Part shown: one piece after another, positions 39,770-47,997 of the stretch
How the letters are laid out: every line of letters starts with the position of its first letter
Position numbering within the stretch: position 1 is the stretch's first letter
DNA from: Gyrodactylus bullatarudis
Lineage: Eukaryota; Platyhelminthes; Monogenea; Gyrodactylidea; Gyrodactylidae
DNA length: 47,997 nucleotides
Direction of reading: 5' to 3'
Assembly (NCBI GenBank): GCA_012064415.1
Contig: SSNU01000154.1
Span: 371,507 to 419,503, forward strand
The notes under the pieces: generated by a model
The model's input: the letters and a program-made list of their open reading frames with translations, nothing else
What the model was told of the DNA's origin: nothing
Databases searched by the model: none
Made by a program: the position numbers and the translations under genes

Positions 39770-42404
39770 ATGAAAATATCGTTAAGCTTCTATTTACTAG
39801 TAATATTTACGTGTGGCGTTTATGCTGATGTTAGCACGAGATATGGAGAGTTCAGAGATGCTCTAGATTCTGATATTGCGGCAACATTAACGGCACCCAA
39901 CACACAAAACATCCAAGATGGAGTTGCATTTATGCAAGAAAAATTAAAATGTATCTTGGATGCAAAAGCTGCAAAAGAAGCAGCGGAAAAGCAACAGGAA
40001 GAGAAAGTTGCTGACATATTAAATAAAGTGAATGTTCCAGTTGAAACAAGCGAGGAAATTGCTGAAGAAATGGCTGATGTTGCGATGAATATGGCACAGA
40101 TGAACATGAACACAAGTACGTTAGATATAAGAAAATTTTAGTATTGAAATAAGGTATAAATAAAGTAGATAGAGAATGAAGTAATTGAGAAAAAATTAAA
40201 TCAAAAAATTAAATTTAATCAAATTTGTACAAAAAAGGTGGAAGTGAAGTGATTAATGAAGATCAAAGAAAAGAAATTGCAAAAATTGGTACAGATAACG
40301 GAATGTCAGAAGAAAAAGCGTTAATTGCAGCAAACATAATAGCTGATGAAGCAGGAGGCTTGCCAACGACAATTGCACCGACAACGAAACCAGTGACCGA
40401 TGCCCCAACCGATGCTGCTACACCAGAACCAGCCGTCACCCCAGAAAAGGTCGATGATGTCATTGAAGACCTCACTTTGCCTCCCAATGTAACTGCGGAT
40501 GAAGTTAAACCAGCTGTCGAGCTTGCCCTCGAGTTGGCACAAGACAACATTGACTCTGGTAAGTGAATTGAGAGCAACTAGGAAAAGCTCGTCTGACGAT
40601 TTGTTTGCGATTACAGGCGCCGATGCTACACTCACTCCTGAGCAGGTCACCGAGGTCCAACAGAAACTTGAAGAGACCCTCTCTCCTGCTGATGCTCAAG
40701 CTGTCCTCAGCGATCTCGTCGACAGCGCTGCCGATGTACAGGCCGAAGCCAACACCGATGCCGCAACCGATGCCCCAACCGATGCTGCTACACCAGAACC
40801 AGCCGTCACCCCAGAAAAGGTCGATGATGTCATTGAAGACCTCACTTTGCCTCCCAATGTAACTGCGGATGAAGTTAAACCAGCTGTCGAGCTTGCCCTC
40901 GAGTTGGCACAAGACAACATTGACTCTGGTAAGTGAATTGAGAGCAACTAGGAAAAGCTCGTCTGACGATTTGTTTGCGATTACAGGCGCCGATGCTACA
41001 CTCACTCCTGAGCAGGTCACCGAGGTCCAACAGAAACTTGAAGAGACCCTCTCTCCTGCTGATGCTCAAGCTGTCCTCAGCGATCTCGTCGACAGCGCTG
41101 CCGATGTACAGGCCGAAGCCAACACCGATGCCGCAACCGATGCCCCAACCGATGCTGCTACACCAGAACCAGCCGTCACCCCAGAAAAGGTCGATGATGT
41201 CATTGAAGACCTCACTTTGCCTCCCAATGTAACTGCGGATGAAGTTAAACCAGCTGTCGAGCTTGCCCTCGAGTTGGCACAAGACAACATTGACTCTGGT
41301 AAGTGAATTGAGAGCAACTAGGAAAAGCTCGTCTGACGATTTGTTTGCGATTACAGGCGCCGATGCTACACTCACTCCTGAGCAGGTCACCGAGGTCCAA
41401 CAGAAACTTGAAGAGACCCTCTCTCCTGCTGATGCTCAAGCTGTCCTCAGCGATCTCGTCGACAGCGCTGCCGATGTACAGGCCGAAGCCAACACCGATG
41501 CCGCAACCGATGCCCCAACCGATGCTGCTACACCAGAACCAGCCGTCACCCCAGAAAAGGTCGATGATGTCATTGAAGACCTCACTTTGCCTCCCAATGT
41601 AACTGCGGATGAAGTTAAACCAGCTGTCGAGCTTGCCCTCGAGTTGGCACAAGACAACATTGACTCTGGTAAGTGAATTGAGAGCAACTAGGAAAAGCTC
41701 GTCTGACGATTTGTTTGCGATTACAGGCGCCGATGCTACACTCACTCCTGAGCAGGTCACCGAGGTCCAACAGAAACTTGAAGAGACCCTCTCTCCTGCT
41801 GATGCTCAAGCTGTCCTCAGCGATCTCGTCGACAGCGCTGCCGATGTACAGGCCGAAGCCAACACCGATGCCGCAACCGATGCCCCAACCGATGCTGCTA
41901 CACCAGAACCAGCCGTCACCCCAGAAAAGGTCGATGATGTCATTGAAGACCTCACTTTGCCTCCCAATGTAACTGCGGATGAAGTTAAACCAGCTGTCGA
42001 GCTTGCCCTCGAGTTGGCACAAGACAACATTGACTCTGGTAAGTGAATTGAGAGCAACTAGGAAAAGCTCGTCTGACGATTTGTTTGCGATTACAGGCGC
42101 CGATGCTACACTCACTCCTGAGCAGGTCACCGAGGTCCAACAGAAACTTGAAGAGACCCTCTCTCCTGCTGATGCTCAAGCTGTCCTCAGCGATCTCGTC
42201 GACAGCGCTGCCGATGTACAGGCCGAAGCCAACACCGATGCCGCAACCGATGCCCCAACCGATGCTGCTGATCCTCTTGATCTTATTGTGGACTTAGTCG
42301 AAAGTGATCCTGACTCTCTTGTTTCTGTCGTTTTTCCTGATGATGAAGTGCAAAGTTTATCTGCAATCGCTGATGAATTCGATGCACTTATTGCCGCACT
42401 TTAA
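39770..42404 (+). CDS. secreted tandem-repeat protein, seven exons
   Basis: I recognise no family. The model joins 39770-40115, 40238-40558, 40617-40928, 40987-41298, 41357-41668, 41727-42038 and 42097-42404: 2223 nt, 740 residues, all introns in phase 1. It opens with a signal peptide (ISLSFYLLVIFTCGVYA). Exons 3-6 are apparently identical 312-nt units encoding 104 residues: a helical LTPEQVTEVQQKLEETLS and ADAQAVLSDLVDSA, a Thr/Pro/Ala linker (TDAPTDAATPEPAVTPEKVD), and a second helical part (TADEVKPAVELALELAQ). The linker could be O-glycosylated. Exons 1-2 hold a diverged version of the same unit. Exon 7 departs after DAPTDAA and ends acidic-hydrophobic. The mature protein is very acidic with almost no cysteine. 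The acceptor of exon 2 (aaaaaag) is poor. Extracellular matrix, coat or secretion product are possible roles. Confidence 0.75.
40396..42269 (+). repeat. 370-bp tandem repeat array, 5 copies
   Basis: The unit of 370 bp runs five times plus 24 bp, from accgatgccccaacc at 40396 to the same string at 42246. Each unit carries one 312-nt exon portion and one 58-nt intron (introns at 40559, 40929, 41299, 41669 and 42039). By eye the copies are identical, introns included. The array is strikingly richer in G and C than the DNA around it, and than exon 1 of the same gene. Confidence 0.95.
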
Positions 42405-43082
42405 ATATATATACATCTGTTTTGATTATACGCAATTTTTTCCTCCTTTTTATCCTCATTATTTATTTTTTTTCCCATTTCATGTTTCAGTTTATGTTAG
42501 GACACAGTCTTTTCCTGAATGTTGAATATCTGCGTAGCTCAAATTTCTGATGTATGTTTCACATCTTCGATGAATCAATCGTAGTATTGAACAGAAATTT
42601 ACTGAATATTCACAAGCTTCCGACCTTTTCTTTCAATGAACTCCAAGCTTTTTCTATCGGGTTCAACAAGAAAGAATCTGGAGCTAATCTATGTATATTT
42701 ACATTCTCAGATTGAAAGTTCTTAGTTCTTCAGTACGGACTTTGCACTTTGTGTCAAAAATCACCCTTTTCTCTCTGCCCCTTTTTTATCAAAATAATAA
42801 TATAACCTCTGTACTTATAAGTAATCACACTTCAATTATTGGAACTTAAAAAATAAAATAGGTAACATATTATTCAGTTGTATTGAGAATATTTTTCTAT
42901 TTCCAACTATCTAATATAACATATTATTTCAAGTTATTAAACCAGAGATATTGTCATTCAAAATCTAATAAATTCATAACTTAGAGCGAAAAAAATAATT
43001 TCTCGAAAATCCGTTTTTTCTCTACGGAAATGGGCTTGTCTTTGTCACAAAACAAACAATGAGTCATAGAGCATTTATATAT
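42405..43082. other. intergenic, no gene recognised
   Basis: The 3' flank of the repeat protein gene starts with tatatatac and pyrimidine-rich runs; no AATAAA is close to the stop. Nothing else is recognised before the Tigger remnant. Confidence 0.4.
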
Positions 43083-43890
43083 TTAGAATGTTTGGTTTAT
43101 AACTACATTCGGAGTCGGTATTTGGTCTAGGCTCCATATTTTGCTAGTTTTAAAACAATTCAAAATTTTGCCGTCAGAAACGTCTTTGAACGTTCTTTGA
43201 ACCATCATGTAAGCTTCAGGTACATCTGGTAAATTTTTTCGACATCCTAACTCTTTCAGAAATCTAGATTTAAAACTCCAAATTATTCCCTGGTCCAAGG
43301 GCTGACAAACTGATGTGCAATTTGGTGGTAAAAATAACAGCTTCACACTGTTAGGAGGCGGTGGAACCTTATGGAAAGCCACATTGTCAGCGAGTAGCAG
43401 TATATTTCTGCCAGCGAAGGCTTCGTCGTAAAAGTTCAGTATTGTTCCATGCACTTTTGTTTCCTCGATAATGTGGAGGTAAATTATTGTGGAAACATCT
43501 AGGCTTTTTCGAGTGCCCTTCAACAATTTGAAAAATGAAATTCAATTTTACATAACAAGCAATATCTAAACAATGCTTACCAATATCAAGAGGAGGATAC
43601 TTTTCACCTTTCATGCTACAACAGGCTACAATAGTTAAGCCACGACAATTTTTCGAATTAAAATCCAGAGTAATTAAGCCTCTTTCTTGATAAAATAGGG
43701 AGGTCTCATCTACATTGAATATATTCTCTTGTGAGTAAGAGGTGAGCACATCAACATTGTCCGTTATCCAAGATTCGATAACTAGCCAATCAATTTCACC
43801 TCCTTCACCATACATCTTGTAGGAATTAAGTTGGTGTTGCCGTTTTAAACTCTGAGCCCAACCGTTGCTAGCTGTGCATCCAAAACCATA
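43083..43890 (-). pseudogene. Tigger/pogo transposase (DDE), frameshifted
   Basis: Order on the minus strand: a CENP-B/Tc5-type helix-turn-helix piece (TASNGWAQSLKRQHQ), ENIFNVDETSLFYQERG with the first catalytic aspartate, LTIVACCSMKGEKYPPL, then a 63-nt GT-AG interval whose removal restores IGHSKKPRCFH, then PPHYRGNKSAWN. The frame changes there; the other frame continues with GRNILLLADNVAFHK (second aspartate) and FLPPNCTSVCQPLDQGI (third). All three catalytic aspartates persist, but the frameshift near 43440 splits the protein. No terminal repeats are seen. Confidence 0.85.
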
Positions 43891-44195
43891 GGTATTATGA
43901 ATCGGAGCATTATCGCAAACAATTGTTATAGGCAAGATTCCTTGATTACGGCATAAATTAATGAGTTCAGTGATCCAATTGTTAAATTGATCCGTTTTAA
44001 AGGATCCTCTTCTTGATGCTAGTATAAGAAAGGAATTATGGGTAATTGCTCCGATGCAATGGATATTGGAACTTTTACTTGTAGGATTGATTAAAGTACA
44101 TCTTTTTCCTATTTTTGAACAACCAAATTTCTTCTTAGTAAATAAATTAAAATTTGTTTCGTCTATCAATACAATTGTGGAAGATGACTCACATT
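43891..44195 (-). pseudogene. IS630/Tc1-type DDE transposase fragment fused to Tigger
   Basis: TIVLIDETNFNLFTKKKFG contains the first catalytic aspartate of the DDE_3 group, NPTSKSSNIHCIGAI is the following strand, RRGSFKTDQFNNW is typical, and TIVCDNAPIHNT carries the second aspartate. The frame then continues without a stop into the Tigger helix-turn-helix region. The third acidic residue is missing. Two different transposase families are therefore fused in one ORF. Confidence 0.8.
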
Positions 44196-44399
44196 AAAGT
44201 ATTTTTCGACAATATTCGCTCCCCTTGGCCTTATTTTTAAACGAGTTCATTGACGTAGGAACGCTCTTAGTGATTTTCAATGAAATTAGAGCACCATCCA
44301 ACCAGTTCTTGAAACAGTCTCTCTTGGGGAGTAACTATATCTGTTTCTCCTTTCATTTTTTTTACTTCGTCTTAGTTCGTATTCTAATTTTTCGAAGTC

Positions 44400-45790
44400 T
44401 TTCATTTGCCAGAAAAATCGAAACTAAGCAATCAATAATGAGAATTCGTTCAATAATTTACGAAAGGCTAGATGAAGAAATAGGCCAATTTCTAATGAAG
44501 GAAACGAATAAGATAAGAGAGAAAAAATACAATAGTCTTAAGAAACGCATAGAAGAACACTATATAAACTCTCAAGAAAGAAGTATCTTTAATTATGCGA
44601 ATATAGAATTGTCTCAGGCCCAAAAAGAGCATACCGAAAAAATCAAAAAAGACAGAAGATAGATCAGACTTCGAAAAACTAGCGTACGAACTGAGACAAA
44701 GTAACAAAATGAAAGAAGGAACAGACATAGAAGACTTTAAAATAGGGTTGATGAATACAAGAGTTATAGAAAGAAAATAGCCTTACATAAAGAAACTCAA
44801 AAGGGAACTCTTCAAGGGATTGAAAGAGTTAACTAATAATGAAGAACTAATAACTGTTAGACCAGACAAAGGCACAAAGTTGGTAATCATGAAAAAAAAT
44901 GATTATATAAGATCGGTACTTGATTTTCTATTGGATGAGAATAAATTTGAAAGAAAGGATATTATAATAAATGAATATAGAATCTATGTTCATATGATTT
45001 CATTAAACTAATAAATGTGTATTGTATGAAAACTATATTTTAATAGTAATAATTTCGTTGAAAATAACTAAAGTATTTCAATGGCATTATAGCAAGTAAA
45101 CTGAAGAATCTTGAAAAATTAAAGATTGTTTTGGCGAAAATAGTAACGTTACTTTTTAGATTTAAATAAACAAAAGTTATATCTAGATTATTGGCTTAGA
45201 ATAATAAGTGTATTTTTCTAATTAGAATAGGCTTTGTTTTAGGGAATGATGATTTATAGCTTAAATGAAAGCTGACACAATTCTATTTTTAAAAGAAGTA
45301 GAGGTTAGAATATTCAGTTTGAAGAAAAAGGGACACAGCCTGATATAGAATGATAGAAGAAAAAGACATCAATAAGACAGCATTAGACTTGTAGAGGAAG
45401 GGAGTATTGGACGCAGGAGTAAGGGAGAAAATCTTGAGAAAAAACGCAATACTGTCAAGACTTTATTTCTTACCAAAAACACACAAAATAGACTAACAAA
45501 ATATACCGGAGATCGTACCTATGAAACCAATATTAGACTATGTTTAATAGACATGTCAGTAAGCCCCCAACAGAACTTAGCGAAATGGTTATTAAACATC
45601 CCAAAACCAGTCCATAACCACTTTAGTATGTAGTCACAGACGTATTTCATTTCGTAGAAAAAGTAAAGGAATACCAAGTCGGTTCCAGAGAAATGATATA
45701 ATTAGATGTCAACGCATTATTCCTTAATAATCCTATCAAAGCAACACTAAACAGCATTGGGCCATACATCAATGAAAATAGAAACTCAGA
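44400..45790 (+). pseudogene. Penelope-like element, N-terminal half
   Basis: A charged N-terminal region (KKYNSLKKRIEEHYINSQER) is followed in another frame by LITVRPDKGTKLVIMKKNDY, matching the 'ADKG...V.M...DY' block of Penelope-like RT proteins. Next come LSRLYFLPKTHKI, the 'Y.LPK.HK' block, and LDVNALFLNNPI, the palm motif A block with the first catalytic aspartate. Many stops and frame changes lie between. The ORF stops short after motif A at about 45790. A Penelope-type motif C reappears at 47884 on the same strand, so the element was probably split by the insertions between. Confidence 0.75.
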
Positions 45791-46080
45791 TTCTGGGTGT
45801 ATCATTTTCTGAATGCAAGATCACGTTTACTTGGGATGTTAGATTCAATGATTCTTGGTTGATTGATGTTGCTTGTTCAAATTTGATTGGCCGAGAACAA
45901 ATTCGTGTAGATAGGTTGATAAAGAGAGATTACTAATCACTGCTATCGATTAATCAGATTGAAGAATCAAACACTACTAATAGCCGGCCAAAATCAAGAT
46001 AAATATTTTCTTTGTTATCACAATTTCATTGATAGTATATAACTAATTTTCATATATTAAAATAGCATTGATTCCTAATT

Positions 46081-47284
46081 ACACTGATAGAGATTTAATA
46101 TTTTTTTTAAAAGTATTTTATTCTAGATATGGAATTCTGATGTAAAATTTTACGCTGATCACGAATCTGGTATTTAAAAATTTTTGGCTGTCTGTGAGCT
46201 GAGATAATGGGCAAAAACCAAATTTTTGAAATTTCGAAAAACACCTCTTAAACTTTTGCAATTTAATAAAAGATTATAATCATTTGAGCAATAAATTTTA
46301 TATCATCTGAAAGTAGAATAAAAAAATTACATAATGGCTGTATTTTTATGTATCTCAAGACATGGTTAGCGTTTCAAAAGAAGCTGTAGAAAATAAATTT
46401 TGCGAAAATTTTCAAATAATTTGTAAAATTTTTGGCACAAAAATCCAATTTGCTTCTAAACGAAAAAAGATATTCCAAATTTTATCCGAGTTTACAGTAG
46501 GAAAATTTATCCTCTAGCTTTCTTATATGATACATTTTTTTGAATTATGCTTACTTGTGCTTGATTTTTGCTAGTTTGTAGTATTAGGTTTTCTCAAGTT
46601 TTATATTCAAATCTAGGGTGTCTAATGAATCTTAAACTGCATTTTCTGAAGTATCATTATGATTGGCTTCTTCTAAAATGGGGATTGGATTTTGAAGTCT
46701 TGGTAAATCCCTGCATGTCCCCAAGTCAGGATAGTTCTTAAAAATATTAAAATTAAAAAACTATTCAAATTATGAATAAAATAAGGCTTATGTGCTGAGC
46801 AGGACTTTTACGAGGGATGATGATAGTTTTACAGAAATAACTATCCTCTTCATGATTAAAGGGCTGAGACCAAGCTTTGATTTTGTTTCTTTTTGATGTA
46901 CGTTCAGGATAATTGACCTTAGAAAAGCAAGATCTGCAGATAGAAGAAGGAGAAAAATTTCTTCCAGGATTTATAGTCTGTCCAAAATAGTCTTGAATTT
47001 TCGTCAAAACGTCTTCTGTAATCTACAGCCATTATGTAATTTTTTTATTCTACTTTCAGATGATATAAAATTTATTGCTCAAATGATTATAATCTTTTAT
47101 TAAATTGCAAAAGTTTAAGAGGTGTTTTTCGAAATTTCAAAAATTTGGTTTTTGCCCATTATCTCAGCTCACAGACAGCCAAAAAATTTTAAATACCAGA
47201 TTCGTGATCAGCGTAAAATTTTACATCAGAATTTCATATCTAGAATAAAATACTTTTAAAAAAATATTAAATCTCTATCAGTGT
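46081..47284. mobile_element. 1.2-kb element with ~262-bp terminal inverted repeats
   Basis: The arms 46081-46342 and 47024-47284 are near-identical inverted repeats whose ends read ACACTGATAGAGATTTAATA. The interior of 680 bp holds a short minus-strand ORF with a cysteine motif. It interrupts the remains of a piggyBac transposase, whose reading frame runs into the right arm. A target-site duplication is not evident. The family is unknown to me. Confidence 0.85.
46765..47007 (-). CDS. small cysteine-motif ORF of the long-TIR element
   Basis: An 80-residue frame with FSPSSICRSCFSKVNYPERT and, further on, NHEEDSYFCKT. The pattern C-x2-C, then about 30 residues, then acidic-x-YFC, resembles a domain I remember from uncharacterised repetitive invertebrate proteins ('D-D-C-Y-F-C'), possibly zinc-binding. 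It is either the C-terminal part of a lost transposon protein or a short fragment. Function unknown. Confidence 0.4.
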   Translation of the reverse strand: MTKIQDYFGQTINPGRNFSPSSICRSCFSKVNYPERTSKRNKIKAWSQPFNHEEDSYFCKTIIIPRKSPAQHISLILFII

Positions 47285-47883
47285 TATTTTTCAGTGTTCT
47301 TGACAAGCCTTCCGCATTTTCCACAAGCTGCTCTAGTTTTCCTGTCTGTATCTCTTGACAAAATGCATAACGAGCTTTGGTTACCGAAATAATTTTTTGT
47401 TTTTTAAACGGAGGATCTACTGCTATGAGCTCATCTTGAGTAATTCTCATGAATTTCTTTGAAGGAAATTTCAAAAATTCTCTTCTTGATTATTTTTTCA
47501 CATTCAAGCTGTTTAAGGTCATTTAAGACTATAAAAGACGTAGGCATTGTATGCTGTGATATCCAGCATATTCCAGAATACTGCTAAGAGCCATCGTTTA
47601 GTTGCTCGTCTACATGAGTAATTCTCAATGAGTAAATAAAAAGTTTCAACTCCCCTTGTGCTGTTATAGTACGTAATGATCTCTGGTTTGTCTCCTTCAT
47701 CTTGAACATTAGTATGGAGCGTTGACAGAAGAAGAACAGGTTTGTTCTTCTTTTGACCAAATCGTAGAATTGTAGCTCCATTGCTGTAGATGTATTCTTT
47801 TCTTCCTTCTTCTGTGGAATTTTTTTGAAAATATCTGGGGAGAAAAGCCTCACTCGAGCATACCTCAATCAAACCCATAATTG
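47285..47883 (-). pseudogene. piggyBac transposase C-terminal fragment
   Basis: From about 47883 downwards: EYIYSNGATILRF, KNKPVLLLSTLH, KPEIITYYNSTRGVE and SCRRATKRWLLAVFWNMLD followed by ITAYNAYVFY, a clear match to the C-terminal half of piggyBac-type (DDE_Tnp_1_7) transposases; the final catalytic aspartate region is around the YYNSTRGVE block, where the usual GGVD has become RGVE. After a frame change comes a basic tail (KKFMRITQDELIAVDPPFKK, then ARYAFCQ) that runs into the long-TIR element. Truncated at both ends and dead. Confidence 0.85.
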
Positions 47884-47997
47884 ACAGCTCCCGCCTGTAC
47901 ATTAGATATCTAGATGACACGTTTCTTTTGATCAACGAAGAATGCAACATAGAAGATGTTTCCAGAGATCTAAACAGTATGCATGTGGACATGAAAT
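47884..47997 (+). pseudogene. Penelope-like RT motif C, cut by window edge
   Basis: The plus frame reads SSRLYIRYLDDTFLLINEE followed by a segment ending LNSMHVDMK. 'YIRYLDD' is palm motif C with both catalytic aspartates, and 'LN..H' is the following Penelope-type block. Same strand as 44400-45790 and in the order expected of a single element. The longer minus-strand frame over this stretch is a shadow. Confidence 0.7.

Noticed and set aside
40505..42179. Long minus-strand frames repeated across the tandem array
   Set aside because: They are antisense shadows of the plus-strand repeat exons, show no signal or domain, and arise only because the GC-rich units lack stops on both strands.
40605..42297. 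Met/Pro/Leu-rich plus-strand frames in the array
   Set aside because: Alternative frame of the same exons with an implausible composition; the spliced phase-1 model explains the region fully.
1..47997. CRISPR array or bacterial operon structure
   Set aside because: The only regular array is a coding repeat without spacers, and all real genes are split by spliceosomal introns.

Overview
The window is nuclear DNA from an animal. It is very AT-rich. Genes are split by GT-AG introns and include families typical of or restricted to Metazoa: a DEG/ENaC channel, peptide O-xylosyltransferase, a Jade-type double-PHD protein, a WDR20-type WD40 protein and the splicing factor BCAS2/SPF27. Several introns are only 26-35 nt long, which suggests a lineage with a compacted gene structure. 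Orthonectids, dicyemids or another miniaturised parasite would fit, but this is inference; no rRNA or mitochondrial marker is present.

Layout. 1-5800: a tRNA-derived SINE, two opposed LINE reverse-transcriptase fragments (one carrying a foldback element inside RT motif A) and non-coding DNA. 5846-7619: a small inverted-repeat element with tRNA-like arms, then the last exon of a DEG/ENaC channel. 7620-16989: mostly gene-poor, but it holds a 1.49-kb element (13466-14954) made of ~400-bp terminal inverted repeats around a single GIY-YIG nuclease ORF. 16990-22893 (minus): a WDR20 homologue in six exons, with a decayed Merlin/IS1595-like DNA transposon inside its 2.6-kb intron. 23040-28100: foldback DNA, LINE fragments in both orientations, and an assembly gap sitting exactly at the centre of a 127-bp-arm palindrome. 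28496-33972: the conserved gene cluster, Jade-like (minus), BCAS2 (minus) and xylosyltransferase (plus), with the last two head to head. 34480-37700: LINE pieces, a second RT-less GIY-YIG ORF and an inverted pLTR-like repeat with a hammerhead-like motif. 37883-42404: a short acidic secreted peptide candidate and a large secreted repeat protein built from tandem 370-bp units, each carrying its own 58-nt intron. 43083-47997: a nest of transposons, comprising a chimeric IS630/Tigger transposase ORF, a Penelope-like element split by insertions, a 1.2-kb long-TIR element and a piggyBac fragment.

I rebuilt exon structures by hand. For WDR20 (2028 nt), Jade (2007 nt), BCAS2 (645 nt), xylosyltransferase (1707 nt) and the repeat protein (2223 nt) the joined exons are divisible by three and stay open to the end, which supports the models. 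The conserved genes have unrelated jobs (ubiquitin-pathway scaffold, chromatin, splicing, proteoglycan synthesis) and form no pathway. The best candidates for something undescribed are the GIY-YIG long-TIR element and the intron-bearing tandem-repeat secreted protein.
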